Positions 48,432 through 59,060 are shown, counted from the first letter of the stretch. The stretch is 64,000 nucleotides of DNA from Sphingobacteriales bacterium (GCA_012270485.1 JAAXIF010000019.1:1-64000), one strand, 5' to 3'. Notes: generated from the letters alone by a model not told the origin. Made by a program: numbers and translations.

Positions 48432-49751
48432 TCAGTTTACTTTTCCTTGTTTATGTTTTGTAGCTGAGGCAAAGGTGAGTAATATCAATCCAATCACAAA
48501 GAAAACAACCAACGCCAATACCGAATTACGTTGTGAACCGGTGTATTCATTGATATATCCGAAACTAAACATACCAATCACAATAGCTATCTTCTCTGTT
48601 ACATCATAAAAACTAAAGAAAGAAGTTGTGTCTTTTGTCTCAGGCATCAGTTTCGCATACGTACTTCTGCTGAGCGATTGAATACCCCCCATTACAAAAC
48701 CTACCAACACAGCTAAAGCATAGAACTCATTCACGCCGTCACGAGGTAGTAAATAGCCGATGATACAAAGTATGATCCACAAAGAAACTGTTACCATCAG
48801 TGCACGGAAATTCCCCAATTTATCTGAAAGTTTAGCAATGGTATAAGCCCCGGGTATCGCTACTAACTGAATAATTAATATCGCAATAATGAGATTCTGC
48901 GTAGGAATATTCAATTCACTTTTACCATATAAAGTTGCAGCAAGCATCACCGTTTGAACACCCATATTGTAAAAGAAAAATGCTGCGAGATAACGCTTCA
49001 AGACCGGAAGATGTGTCAGTTGCTTCCATACTTTATTGAGTTCTTTATAACCATGCGTAAAAACACTTCCTTTTGCAGAGGGTTGTCCGGCAGGCGAACT
49101 TTGGGGTAGACGGCTCAATGCCAATTGTCCAAATCCCCACCACCAAATACCTACAAGTAAAAAAGAGATTTGTGAAGCTTTGCCCGTAGTAATACCAAAT
49201 GTATCGGGCATCAATACAAATACAAAGCAGATGATCTGCAAAATCACACTACCCGTATATCCCATTGCAAAACCTTTCGCACTCACTTTATCCTGGTCTG
49301 CAGGTGCTGCGATCTCGGGAAGAAATGAATTATAAAAAACCAAACTACTCCAATAACCGATACAGGCAATAATCATACATATCAATCCATAGGCAAGATT
49401 GCTGCTGTCATAAAAGAATAATGCACTACAAGCAATACTTCCCAGTGTACAGAAAAAGAACAAAAACTTTTTCTTGTTCCCTTTGAAGTCAGCAATCGAT
49501 GACAACATGGGCGACATTATGGCTACAATGATAAAGGCAACGCCTAATGCATAATTGTACAGCGAGGTATTGACAAACTCTCTGCCAAATAAGCGAACGG
49601 TATCATTAGAAGTAGCATCATTGCCGTCGCCGGTAACAGCTTCAAAATAAGCAGGAAAAATAGTTGAAGTGATCACCAGATTATATACACTATTTGCCCA
49701 GTCATACATGGCCCAGCCATTAATGACTCTTTTGGATGCAGTTGTTTGCAT
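48432..49751 (-). CDS. MFS transporter, UMF1/Atg22-like
   Basis: INGWAMYDWANSVYNLVITSTIFPAYF; start MQTTASKR, upstream ORF is repeats. Confidence 0.9.
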   Translation of the reverse strand: MQTTASKRVINGWAMYDWANSVYNLVITSTIFPAYFEAVTGDGNDATSNDTVRLFGREFVNTSLYNYALGVAFIIVAIMSPMLSSIADFKGNKKKFLFFFCTLGSIACSALFFYDSSNLAYGLICMIIACIGYWSSLVFYNSFLPEIAAPADQDKVSAKGFAMGYTGSVILQIICFVFVLMPDTFGITTGKASQISFLLVGIWWWGFGQLALSRLPQSSPAGQPSAKGSVFTHGYKELNKVWKQLTHLPVLKRYLAAFFFYNMGVQTVMLAATLYGKSELNIPTQNLIIAILIIQLVAIPGAYTIAKLSDKLGNFRALMVTVSLWIILCIIGYLLPRDGVNEFYALAVLVGFVMGGIQSLSRSTYAKLMPETKDTTSFFSFYDVTEKIAIVIGMFSFGYINEYTGSQRNSVLALVVFFVIGLILLTFASATKHKQGKVN

Positions 49752-49805
49752 GTGGAGGGTTTTGGTTCTTAAAGATAAGGGGAAAGTGATAGAGAAAGTT
49801 CTCTG

Positions 49806-49913
49806 CCATGGGCTATGGACTATCGACCATGGACCATAGCTAATAGTCCATAGTCCATGGTAGGAAATATGCTTTTCACCTTTGAACTTTCTCCAAAGGA
49901 GCCCTATGGACAC
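49806..49913. repeat. composite repeat: family A (A6) plus families E and M
   Basis: ccatgggctatggactatcgaccatggaccatagctaatagtccatagtccatgg...cttttcacctttgaactttctccaaaggagccctatggacac. Confidence 0.8.
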
Positions 49914-49925
49914 TTTTCACTTGTT

Positions 49926-50315
49926 TTACAAAGCAGCAAGTATCTTCTCCTGCACTCGTTTGAGCTGTTCGGGTGATAATTTTAATTTTTCGCGTGTGAA
50001 ATTGAGATCATCTGCGGTATTGATGGGAATGAGATGTACATGTGCATGTGGCACTTCCAGGCCTACCACACTCATGCCACAACGATTACATGGGAATGCT
50101 TTTTCAATAGCTTTCGCAATGGGTTTTGCAAAGAGTAATATTTCAGATAAATAATGTTCATCTAAATCAAAGAAACGATCGGTTTCCTGTTTAGGAACAA
50201 CGAGTACATGACCTTCTGCTAATGGAAAAATATCCAGAAAGGCAAAAAAGTGTTCGTTTTCAGCAATTTTGTATGAAGGAATCTCTCCTGCAATGATCTT
50301 TGAGAAAATAGTCAT
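49926..50315 (-). CDS. HIT family protein
   Basis: IIAGEIPSYKIAENEHFFAFLDIFPLAEGHVLVVPK, HAHVHLIPI. Confidence 0.94.
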   Translation of the reverse strand: MTIFSKIIAGEIPSYKIAENEHFFAFLDIFPLAEGHVLVVPKQETDRFFDLDEHYLSEILLFAKPIAKAIEKAFPCNRCGMSVVGLEVPHAHVHLIPINTADDLNFTREKLKLSPEQLKRVQEKILAAL

Positions 50316-50334
50316 AGAAAAGAGGTTACTTGAA

Positions 50335-50376
50335 AAGCATGTTGAAATGAAAAAGATGCATCATTTCAACATGCTT
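50335..50376. terminator. terminator hairpin downstream of greA
   Basis: AAGCATGTTGAAATGA / TCATTTCAACATGCTT perfect 16-bp stem. Confidence 0.75.
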
Positions 50377-50384
50377 ACATGTGA

Positions 50385-50861
50385 TTAGACGGTAATGTCT
50401 TCAATTTTGAATTTGATAATCCCGGTGGGTGCTTGTACTTCTGCCACTTCACCCCTTGCTTTACCCATCAACCCTTTACCAATGGGTGAGCCTGCTGAGA
50501 TCTTTCCTGCTTTCAGATCTGCTTCTTTTTCACCAACAATTTGATAAGTCACTGTTTTTTTTGTGGCCAAATTGGTGATGGTTACCTTGGTTAGGATGGT
50601 TACTTTGCTCGTATCAATATCACTGGTATCAATAATCTTGGCATTGGCAATCGCACCTTCTAACTGTTTGATTTTGGCTTCCAGCATACCTTGTGCTTCC
50701 TTGGCAGCATCATATTCTGCATTCTCCTTTAAATCACCTTTCTCACGGGCTTCTGCAATGGCTCTCGAGGCAGCAGGACGATCCACTGATTTCATTTTCT
50801 GCAGCTCTTCACGCATTTTGTCAAATGTCTCCTTGGTAACATACATAGTACTCTCGCTCAT
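50385..50861 (-). CDS. greA: transcription elongation factor GreA
   Basis: AEAREKGDLKENAEYDAAKEAQGMLEAKI; start MSESTMYVTKETF. Confidence 0.95.
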   Translation of the reverse strand: MSESTMYVTKETFDKMREELQKMKSVDRPAASRAIAEAREKGDLKENAEYDAAKEAQGMLEAKIKQLEGAIANAKIIDTSDIDTSKVTILTKVTITNLATKKTVTYQIVGEKEADLKAGKISAGSPIGKGLMGKARGEVAEVQAPTGIIKFKIEDITV

Positions 50862-51079
50862 ACACTTTCGTTTAAAAAGGGTAAAAAAAATACAACGCCA
50901 CATTTGATTGCAGCGTTGCACAGATATTCAAAAGTAAAAAATTCTTCAGAATCAACGATTCTTTTATGTGTTTTTATTAAAGATCAAAAAAGAAGGCATT
51001 TTCCTCAAAGTACACCCCTAACTATCTGTATATCAAAATGATATATAATTTCTAGGGCCATAAAAGCATACGAGACAAT

Positions 51080-52015
51080 TTAATTACCTATACCTAATTT
51101 ATCCAATACCACTTTTGCCATCCGGTAAAACGCTTCATGACTATATCCGGCAATATGGGGAGTAACAATCACATTAGTCTGTGATAGCAACCAATCCAAA
51201 TCAGCTTTTTCTACTGGTGTAAACGTTTCGAGTTTTTCATTTTCTAACACATCTAGTCCTGCAGCTTTTATATGATTACTTTGTAATGCTTTGATTAGCG
51301 CTTTTGTGTCAGTCACTTTTCCTCTGCAGGTAGTTAAAAAGTAGGGTTGTTTTTGAAAATTGCTAAAGAATGATTCGTTTGCATAGTGAAAAGTTTCCTC
51401 TGTTAATGGCAGATGAAGACTCACTACATCAGCATATCGTTGTATCTGCTCAAGAGAAGCTTCTTTGATATAACCGTTACCGAAACCAGATTTATACTTA
51501 TCCAATGCCAAAATGGTAACATCAAAAGCCGAAAGTAGTTTTGCAAATGCTTGTCCGGTATTACCAAACCCGATAATACCAACGGTTTTACCTGTTAGCT
51601 CATCACCTCTATTCGCATCACGTATCCATTGCCCGCCTGCTACCTCACGACTACTGCTATTGATCTTATTCATAAGATTCAATAACATCCCTAATGCATG
51701 TTCAGCGACTGCATTACGGTTTCCTTCCGGACTACTTTCACAACGAATACCTTTTTTAGTAGCATAAGCAACATCTATTAATTCCATCCCACTTCCTAAT
51801 CTGCCAATCCATTGAAGAGAAGTTGCAGCATCAATGATTTGTTTGTCTATTTTCAATCTAGTGGTTACTATTAATCCAGCCGCATCTACTATCGTTTCTT
51901 TGAGTTCATCATAACTGATCAAAGGTTCATATACACAGTAATAGCCTGCCTTTTCAAGTCTTTCTAACAGGTAAGGATGTGCTCCTGCAGTAATAATAAC
52001 TTTTGAACCCGACAT
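51080..52015 (-). CDS. D-isomer-specific 2-hydroxyacid dehydrogenase family protein
   Basis: [45 protein letters not shown]. Confidence 0.9.
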   Translation of the reverse strand: MSGSKVIITAGAHPYLLERLEKAGYYCVYEPLISYDELKETIVDAAGLIVTTRLKIDKQIIDAATSLQWIGRLGSGMELIDVAYATKKGIRCESSPEGNRNAVAEHALGMLLNLMNKINSSSREVAGGQWIRDANRGDELTGKTVGIIGFGNTGQAFAKLLSAFDVTILALDKYKSGFGNGYIKEASLEQIQRYADVVSLHLPLTEETFHYANESFFSNFQKQPYFLTTCRGKVTDTKALIKALQSNHIKAAGLDVLENEKLETFTPVEKADLDWLLSQTNVIVTPHIAGYSHEAFYRMAKVVLDKLGIGN

Positions 52016-52037
52016 ATATTTGTTCTATTTATGACTA

Positions 52038-52793
52038 TTACTTCATTTTATAAGTGAGCGCTGCAAAATCTGCCACAGATAGTTGTTCTGCACGTTTTGT
52101 GAAAATTGCTTCTTGTAAGGTTTCCGTATCGAACATGCCTTTTAAAGGGTTTCTCAACATTTTTCTTCTTTGATTGAATGCCGCTTTGACCAATACAAAA
52201 AAACTACGCTCAGATTTCATCGGTTCAAAAGCAGTTCTTCTTTTCAGTTTAATCACACCACTCATGACCTTGGGTGGGGGATTGAATGATTCAGGAGGTA
52301 CATCAAACAAGTATTCAACCTCATAAAATGCTTGTATCAATACACTCAAAATACCATAGTCTTTAGTTCCTGACGCTGAAACTACTCTCTCTGCCACTTC
52401 TTTCTGAAACATACCGATCATGACCGGAACTTTTTCTTTCCATTCCAGTATACGAAACAATATCTGCGAGGAAATATTGTAAGGAAAATTTCCCACCACT
52501 GTAAACTGATCCGTAAAAGGCACTGAAATATCCAGAATACTCTGATGAATGATTTTTCCTTGAATAGCCGGGAATGTTTTTTCGAGGTATACTACTTTTT
52601 CGTCATCCAACTCTACCGCTTTAAAATCAATATCCGGAATCTTCAATAAGTACTTAGTAAGTGCACCACCACCCGGTCCTACTTCTACTAATTGAGAAAA
52701 AGTATCCTGCTGCAAGGAAGCAACAATACGCTCACACACAGACTCATCTTTCAGAAAATGCTGTCCAAGTGATTTTTTGAGGGTGTATTCCAT
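52038..52793 (-). CDS. rsmA: 16S rRNA dimethyladenosine transferase
   Basis: KKSLGQHFLKDESVCERIV, VGPGGGALTKYLL, VVGNFPYNISSQILF. Confidence 0.95.
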   Translation of the reverse strand: MEYTLKKSLGQHFLKDESVCERIVASLQQDTFSQLVEVGPGGGALTKYLLKIPDIDFKAVELDDEKVVYLEKTFPAIQGKIIHQSILDISVPFTDQFTVVGNFPYNISSQILFRILEWKEKVPVMIGMFQKEVAERVVSASGTKDYGILSVLIQAFYEVEYLFDVPPESFNPPPKVMSGVIKLKRRTAFEPMKSERSFFVLVKAAFNQRRKMLRNPLKGMFDTETLQEAIFTKRAEQLSVADFAALTYKMK

Positions 52794-52821
52794 TAGAGCA
52801 AAGGTAGGCAGTATCTTGGCT

Positions 52822-52886
52822 GATAGTCCATAGTTCATGGCACATAGTTGATCATCTATACACTATGGTCCATGGACTATGGACTA
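52822..52886. repeat. family A (copy A7) between divergent rsmA and pdxA
   Basis: gatagtccatagttcatggcacatagttgatcatctatacactatggtccatggactatggact. Confidence 0.82.
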
Positions 52887-52918
52887 AAGTCGTATTTTTA
52901 TACCCTAAAGCTATACTG

Positions 52919-54010
52919 ATGAGTAATGAAATGCAAAAGCCGGTGATTGGTTTCTCATGTGGGGATTTGAATGGGATTGGAATTGAATTGATACTGAAGA
53001 CACTGGGAGACCATCGTCTATTGGATTTCTGCACCCCGGTGGTATTTGCCAGTAATAAAAGCATCAACTTCTATCGAAAAAGCTTACCGGAAATTAATTT
53101 CAACTATGCCAGTGGAAGAGATTTTAGCAGACTCAATCCTAAACAAGTCAATATTTATAATTGCTGGGAAGAGGAAGTGGCTATAACACCGGGTCAGTTA
53201 AACGATACCGGCGGGAAATATGGTCTTCTGTCGTTGAAAGAAGCTGCACAAGCTTTAAAGGACGGTCATATTCATGGGTTGGTTACCGCCCCTATCCATA
53301 AAAAAAATATTCAATCGGCTGATTTTCATCATACAGGTCATACGCCTTTTTTGAAAGAATTATTCGGTGTGAATGATGTACTGATGTTTATGGTAGCTGA
53401 TAATATGCGTATCGGTTTATTGACAGAACATGTTACCGTATCTGATGTCGCTAAACATATTACCAAGGAGAATATTATCAGTAAATTGAAAATCATGCAC
53501 GCCAGTCTGCAAAAGGATTTTGGTATTGATAAACCCAAGATTGCTGTGTTAGGATTGAATCCACATGCAGGTGACGAAGGATTGATTGGCAGTGAAGAAG
53601 AAAATATCATTAAACCCGCGATCAAAGAAGCCAAGCACCAGATGATGGTTTTTGGTCCTTACAGTGCTGATGCTTTCTTTGCACGAGGTCAGCATGAAAG
53701 ATTTGACGCGGTTCTTGCCATGTACCACGACCAAGGATTGATTCCATTCAAATCACTGGCCATTGGGGAAGGCGTTAACTATACTGCCGGATTGAATGCC
53801 GTTAGAACCAGCCCGGATCATGGAACTGCATTTGATATTGCCGGAAAAGGAAAAGCAGATCACAGTTCATTTTTGGCTGCTACATTTACTTGTATTGAGA
53901 TCATTCGTATGAGACTTGGTTTTACTGAAATGAGACAAAATCCGCTTCGAAAAATGAGCGCAAGAATGTTTGCCAATGCGGTGGATGAGCGTATCGAAGA
54001 AACCGAATAA
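52919..54010 (+). CDS. pdxA: 4-hydroxythreonine-4-phosphate dehydrogenase
   Basis: VIGFSCGDLNGIGIELILKTL, LGLNPHAGDEGLIGSEE, HDQGLIPFKSL. Confidence 0.95.
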   Translation: MSNEMQKPVIGFSCGDLNGIGIELILKTLGDHRLLDFCTPVVFASNKSINFYRKSLPEINFNYASGRDFSRLNPKQVNIYNCWEEEVAITPGQLNDTGGKYGLLSLKEAAQALKDGHIHGLVTAPIHKKNIQSADFHHTGHTPFLKELFGVNDVLMFMVADNMRIGLLTEHVTVSDVAKHITKENIISKLKIMHASLQKDFGIDKPKIAVLGLNPHAGDEGLIGSEEENIIKPAIKEAKHQMMVFGPYSADAFFARGQHERFDAVLAMYHDQGLIPFKSLAIGEGVNYTAGLNAVRTSPDHGTAFDIAGKGKADHSSFLAATFTCIEIIRMRLGFTEMRQNPLRKMSARMFANAVDERIEETE

Positions 54011-54013
54011 TAC

Positions 54014-54883
54014 ATGTACGAATTATCCAATGACCATGTAAGTATTGTGATCAGCTCCAAGGGAGCAGAATTACAAAGTATTTATAGAAAAGATACAGGT
54101 ATCGAATACCTGTGGTCTGGAAATCCTGCATTTTGGGGGAAGAAAAGTCCGGTACTATTTCCCATTGTTGGCGGACTAAAAAACAATCGCTATACATTTA
54201 AAGGAAAAGAGTATGCAATGGGTAGACATGGTTTTGCCAGAGACCGGGTTTTTACCATGAGTAAACAAACTGATGATGCGATAACTTTTTCATTGAAATC
54301 AGATGATGAGACAAAAGCTATCTATCCTTTCGATTTTATTTTCTCGATCAACTATCAATTGATCGCCCATCAGGTGAAAGTAAGTTATCAGATAGAAAAT
54401 ATTGGAGATGAAGAACTGTATTGCTCGGTGGGTGCTCATCCTGCGTTTGCTGTTCCATTGCTTGCTGATACTTCTTTTGAGGATTACTACTTACAATTTG
54501 AACAGAAAGAGACGGCGCCTATTTGGCCATTGTCTGATGAAGGTCTATTACTAAGTACCCCAACCGATTTTTTTCTACAAGAAGACACCATTGCACTGCG
54601 TAAGTCTTTATTTTATGGCGATGCATTGGTTTTTAAATCACTACAATCCAATAGCATTTCAATTCTTTCAGATAAACACCCACATGGAATTAAAGTTTCC
54701 TACGCAAATTTTCCTTTCATGGGTATCTGGAGTACTAAGGATGCAGATTTTGTTTGTATTGAACCCTGGTGTGGTATAGCGGATGCAGTTACGACCAATG
54801 GTGATCTTACAACAAAAGAAGGTATTCATCCAATCGCTCCCAAAACAATGATGAATAGAAGTTGGGCGATCGAGGTATTTTAA
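54014..54883 (+). CDS. aldose 1-epimerase family protein
   Basis: GAELQSIYRKDTGIEYLWSGNPAFWGKKSPVLFPIVGGL. Confidence 0.9.
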   Translation: MYELSNDHVSIVISSKGAELQSIYRKDTGIEYLWSGNPAFWGKKSPVLFPIVGGLKNNRYTFKGKEYAMGRHGFARDRVFTMSKQTDDAITFSLKSDDETKAIYPFDFIFSINYQLIAHQVKVSYQIENIGDEELYCSVGAHPAFAVPLLADTSFEDYYLQFEQKETAPIWPLSDEGLLLSTPTDFFLQEDTIALRKSLFYGDALVFKSLQSNSISILSDKHPHGIKVSYANFPFMGIWSTKDADFVCIEPWCGIADAVTTNGDLTTKEGIHPIAPKTMMNRSWAIEVF

Positions 54884-55579
54884 TTATTTAAAAATAGTAT
54901 CCGCAATTCCTTTATTGATGATATAGTTGGTATACACAATCTCAACCCTTCCTTTTTTATTTTTTAATTTTTGTTCCTCTGTGAGTGGTTTTTCATTGTC
55001 GTCGAATTCCAATGTGAGTCCTTTAGGCAGTTTATAATTTTTAGTATTGAAGCTAAAAGTCACTTTATCCGGCAACCCAAAATTTGAAAATTTACCATAG
55101 GTCATTTCAATTTCATAAGTGCCATTTTCTTTGGTAGTGGTTACTGCCTTTCTGACCAAGAGATTGGCTTCATCAATGTACATAGTTGTTAATACAACAT
55201 CACTATTTTCATTTACGGGAAGCATCTTTACAACTTTTGTTTTGGTCCCCGCTACCACGGCTTCTCCGGCTGCTAGCGCAACAAATTCATCAGTCGTAAC
55301 AATTGAACTCATATTTACAGAGACTCCTCCTTTAGGTAACAGTGAAATACCCCCGTCTTTTCGCAAACGAAACTTATTAGGTTTTTTAAAATAAATTTTC
55401 ACTTTCCCTACCGGTGCTTTGATAAAAGCCACATCTGTTTTCATTTTGCCATCTGCTTCATAATCATTTACCTGATCAAGCTTTGCTTTTACTTTCATCA
55501 CAAGTGGGGTCATATCCTGAGCAGAGGAAGTGAAGGTTGAAAAATGAAAAGTGAAAAGGAGTATGATAAAAGTTCGCAT
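54884..55579 (-). CDS. LolA-like outer membrane lipoprotein carrier family protein
   Basis: MKVKAKLDQVNDYEADGKMKTDVAF; signal peptide MRTFIILLFTFHFSTFTSSAQD. Confidence 0.78.
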   Translation of the reverse strand: MRTFIILLFTFHFSTFTSSAQDMTPLVMKVKAKLDQVNDYEADGKMKTDVAFIKAPVGKVKIYFKKPNKFRLRKDGGISLLPKGGVSVNMSSIVTTDEFVALAAGEAVVAGTKTKVVKMLPVNENSDVVLTTMYIDEANLLVRKAVTTTKENGTYEIEMTYGKFSNFGLPDKVTFSFNTKNYKLPKGLTLEFDDNEKPLTEEQKLKNKKGRVEIVYTNYIINKGIADTIFK

Positions 55580-55589
55580 AGACTTATTT

Positions 55590-56465
55590 TTAACTTAAAA
55601 CATCTTTTTTCTTGAATACGACAATGGCTGCAGCTACAAATAAAATGATGTGAATCAATAGTACAATTGAGGAGTTAATGATTCTTTCCGGATATTGGAT
55701 ACTACCTACAATGGCTTCATTGGCATCTGTTACTTGAATATCAAAAAATTCTTTCCAGCCGATCATATGTGTGGTGAACAGATATGGTTTCACCAGATTA
55801 AATATCGGAATATTCATGGTACTAAGTATGGTAAAAAAGATGATCACACTCATAGTAGCCACAATAGGACCAATCGAATTTTCGGCAAATACGGATAAGA
55901 AAAAACCCAGTGCTGCTACTGTTGTCATAGCCAATGCTGCAAATCCGAATGCACCGATATAACGCCAGAATACATCATTCTCTTTTAATAATACCACATA
56001 ACTGCTCTTCATTAAAAACATATCATCCGTTCCAAATACCCACATGCTTACAAATAAAGCTAGGAATGCCAGCCATACCAATAAAAGAAGTGTGTAAATA
56101 GTAGATGCAATAAATTTAGCCAGCATGAATTGGGTTCTACTATATGGCTTGGATAACAAAACACGCAAAGTTCCCATATTGGCTTCACCTGATATCATAT
56201 CGGCAGCGATCAATGCAATCAACAGAGGCACATGCACTAATAATAATTGCAACATCACATAACATACCAAGTATCCATTCAATATGTTGCCTTCAATTTG
56301 AAGTGTAGATCCAAGATCATTGAGCATGAAGTCCACATAAGTCTTTCCATCTACTTTCAGTCCAAACTGAATCATCACAATCAATGCAGTAATAGCTGCA
56401 AATGCAATATATGTGCGTGGTCTTTTAAAAATTTTATAAAGCTCTATATTAATGAGTGTTCGCAT
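55590..56465 (-). CDS. ABC transporter permease (ABC-2 type)
   Basis: NIELYKIFKRPRTYIAF; DMISGEANMGTLRVLLSKPYSR. Confidence 0.88.
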   Translation of the reverse strand: MRTLINIELYKIFKRPRTYIAFAAITALIVMIQFGLKVDGKTYVDFMLNDLGSTLQIEGNILNGYLVCYVMLQLLLVHVPLLIALIAADMISGEANMGTLRVLLSKPYSRTQFMLAKFIASTIYTLLLLVWLAFLALFVSMWVFGTDDMFLMKSSYVVLLKENDVFWRYIGAFGFAALAMTTVAALGFFLSVFAENSIGPIVATMSVIIFFTILSTMNIPIFNLVKPYLFTTHMIGWKEFFDIQVTDANEAIVGSIQYPERIINSSIVLLIHIILFVAAAIVVFKKKDVLS

Positions 56466-57375
56466 ATTGACCGGAAGTTACCTGTAAGAAAAAGTCTTCT
56501 AATGAATGTCTGGGTTGTAAGGATAAAACGGGAATATCTAGCGCTACCAAATCTCGATGCAAATTCGGGATATGATCACGATGAAGCTTAATTAAAATTG
56601 TACTTGCCCTTCTTGGCTGAAGTGCTTGTTTCCAATTGCTTTGTACTAGTTTATTAAATGCTGATTCGTTATCTAATGTTTCCAATTCGATCAAGGTTTG
56701 AGCAGGATCAAATAATTCTGCAGCAGAACCTTCTACGAGTTTTTTCCCTTTATCAATAATCAATACCCTTGTAGCAATTTGTTCTATTTCATTCAATAGG
56801 TGTGATGAAACAAGAATGGTTTTATTCAAATCTTTACTCAAGTGTCTGATCAGATTTCTGATATCAGCAATCCCTTGTGGGTCTAGTCCATTTGTAGGTT
56901 CATCAAGAATGATCAATTTAGGGTTATGTATCAATGCTACTGCAATTCCCAATCTTTGTTTCATCCCCTGAGAGAAGGTCTTCACGATATCTTTTGCCCT
57001 GGATGCCAGACCTACCATTTCTAGCTGTTGCATCAACTGTAGATGTGTAGGTTTCAACCCACTTAATCGGGCAAACAGTTGAAGGTTATCAATGGCACTG
57101 AGGTATTTATAAACATCCGGCTTCTCGATCACTGCCCCTACTTGTCGAAGAATTTCGGTTCGATATGAATTCAAAGAGAGACCAAATAAATCGATAGATC
57201 CGGCGGTAGGTTCTATCAGTGTTAGCAACATTCGGATGGTTGTACTTTTCCCGGCACCATTTTGACCCAAAAATCCATAAACATCCCCTTCTCGAACTGA
57301 AAAGGAAAGATCATTAACTGCTGTGAGGTTCTTAAAAGACTTGGTAAGACCTTTTACCTGTATAATTTCCTGCAT
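56449..57375 (-). CDS. ABC transporter ATP-binding protein
   Basis: GFLGQNGAGKSTTIRMLLTLIEPT, FSQGMKQRLGIAVALIHNPKLIILDEPTNGLDP. Confidence 0.94.
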   Translation of the reverse strand: MQEIIQVKGLTKSFKNLTAVNDLSFSVREGDVYGFLGQNGAGKSTTIRMLLTLIEPTAGSIDLFGLSLNSYRTEILRQVGAVIEKPDVYKYLSAIDNLQLFARLSGLKPTHLQLMQQLEMVGLASRAKDIVKTFSQGMKQRLGIAVALIHNPKLIILDEPTNGLDPQGIADIRNLIRHLSKDLNKTILVSSHLLNEIEQIATRVLIIDKGKKLVEGSAAELFDPAQTLIELETLDNESAFNKLVQSNWKQALQPRRASTILIKLHRDHIPNLHRDLVALDIPVLSLQPRHSLEDFFLQVTSGQYANTH

Positions 57376-57416
57376 TTCCATGAATAACATCGAAGGTACG
57401 GAGTAAGTTCATAGAA

Positions 57417-57474
57417 GGTGAAAAGTGTCCATAGGACTCCTTTGGAGAAATGTGAAAAATGAAAGAAAAATGCT
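57417..57474. repeat. composite repeat: families E and M
   Basis: ggtgaaaagtgtccataggactcctttggagaaatgtgaaaaatgaaag. Confidence 0.75.
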
Positions 57475-57766
57475 ATTCTTTTCCCACTTGAAGGTATTGC
57501 TGCAATGCCTGAACGTAGGCTTCAAAAGCCTCAATACCTTTAGGCGTTATTTTACAGGTGGTTTGAGGGTAATTATCTTTGAATTGCTTGGTCACCTCGA
57601 TATAACCTGCTTCTTTTAGTTTTTGTACTTGTACACTAAGATTTCCGGCAGTTGCATTGGTCTTCTCACGGATAAAGGTAAATTCAGCTTCTTTCACGCC
57701 AATGAGCAGGCTCACGACTGCCAGCCGTAACTGAGAATGTAATATGGGATCGAGCTCTTTAAACAT
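57473..57766 (-). CDS. winged-helix transcriptional regulator (HTH_34-like)
   Basis: DPILHSQLRLAVVSLLIGVKEAEFTFIREKTNATAGNLSVQVQKLKEAGYIEV. Confidence 0.88.
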   Translation of the reverse strand: MFKELDPILHSQLRLAVVSLLIGVKEAEFTFIREKTNATAGNLSVQVQKLKEAGYIEVTKQFKDNYPQTTCKITPKGIEAFEAYVQALQQYLQVGKE

Positions 57767-58445
57767 TCGCTTGCTGTTGGGCTAGATATTTTCTTCTTAA
57801 AATGACTCCCGGGATAAACCAGCAAATCAATGCAGCAGCTCCTCCTAATAAAAAGTCATATTCAGTAATGGTAAAACAAGACCAAATGAATAAACCATAG
57901 GTAATCAATGCCCCATATAACATGGGTTTAAATTTTTTTACCATGCCGGTTACCAATGTTGGAAGTGCATAAATGAGTATAAATAAAGAGTAGATACTAG
58001 GTGTAAATGTATTTATAGGCTCATCGTGCTTTGTATTATCCAGGTAATGTTTGGTCAGTTGCCATCCTTCCAGTTGAATGAATTTATCTGTAACATCAGG
58101 AACGATCATTTGGTAGGCATTCAAACCAAAAATTGTAATACCGAATACAAGCCAAATAGCGTTCAAAGCATCGTCCTCATACTTTTTTACTTTATTCGAT
58201 TTCTTTTCTTGAATGGAAATAATAATTTGAGGAATAATGGCTCCTAATACCAGTAACCAAATATCAAAACCAATATAGAAATCATAGGTACGCTGAAAAT
58301 ACGTCACCACAGATGCAATGGTAACAACTGTTCCCCACAACAGAGAACCAATACCGGTTTCATGATAGCTGCCTTTGGCCTTTTGGATCATATTCGTGAT
58401 CAGGTCAAGACTCTCCTGTTCGGTCATTTTTTTATCGTCTGCCAT
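57759..58445 (-). CDS. membrane hypothetical, paralogue 1
   Basis: N-terminal QESLDLITNMIQKAKGS...LLWGTVV and TM segments. Confidence 0.75.
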   Translation of the reverse strand: MADDKKMTEQESLDLITNMIQKAKGSYHETGIGSLLWGTVVTIASVVTYFQRTYDFYIGFDIWLLVLGAIIPQIIISIQEKKSNKVKKYEDDALNAIWLVFGITIFGLNAYQMIVPDVTDKFIQLEGWQLTKHYLDNTKHDEPINTFTPSIYSLFILIYALPTLVTGMVKKFKPMLYGALITYGLFIWSCFTITEYDFLLGGAAALICWFIPGVILRRKYLAQQQANV

Positions 58446-58448
58446 GGA

Positions 58449-59060
58449 TTAATTCTTTTTGGTGTTGTATCGGATGCGTAATAAATGTCCGGGTATGATA
58501 TAACTGATCAAAATAGCCAGTGCTCCCATGAGTAACTGACCCGCGAAATTAAACTTTATGGAAACAGCGGCGATAATAAAATTCAAAATTCCACCGATTA
58601 CTAAAGGCTTGAAGCGTATAAGTCTACCACTTACAAAGGTTCCGATTGCATACATCAGGATATAATAAGTAAATGCAGTATTCCATGCTTCAGAAGTTAC
58701 ATTGATGAACACCATTACAAAAAAGGAAATACCAATAGCAATCCACAGATAACCCAATGCCTCTTCAATATAAGTAACTGACTTTTGTTTCTTGGCTTTT
58801 CTTGAACTGTATATACCTGAAATGATCCCTCCAATAGGCATTGCCCACCAAACAAAACTATGATAGGGGTATTTAAAATAAATCATTAAAACATATTCAA
58901 CGATACAACAAATAAACACCAACCATCCCCAAAATAGCAGGTAGAAACTATCTACTGCTACCGAATCCTTTGTTTTTCGGATCATGGTTTGGATCAGTTG
59001 TAAACTCTCTTCCGGAGAGAACGACTTTTCCTGATCATTTTGGTAATCAATGTTTGACAT
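58449..59060 (-). CDS. membrane hypothetical, paralogue 2
   Basis: N-terminal EESLQLIQTMIRKTKDS...LFWGWLV and TM segments. Confidence 0.75.
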   Translation of the reverse strand: MSNIDYQNDQEKSFSPEESLQLIQTMIRKTKDSVAVDSFYLLFWGWLVFICCIVEYVLMIYFKYPYHSFVWWAMPIGGIISGIYSSRKAKKQKSVTYIEEALGYLWIAIGISFFVMVFINVTSEAWNTAFTYYILMYAIGTFVSGRLIRFKPLVIGGILNFIIAAVSIKFNFAGQLLMGALAILISYIIPGHLLRIRYNTKKN

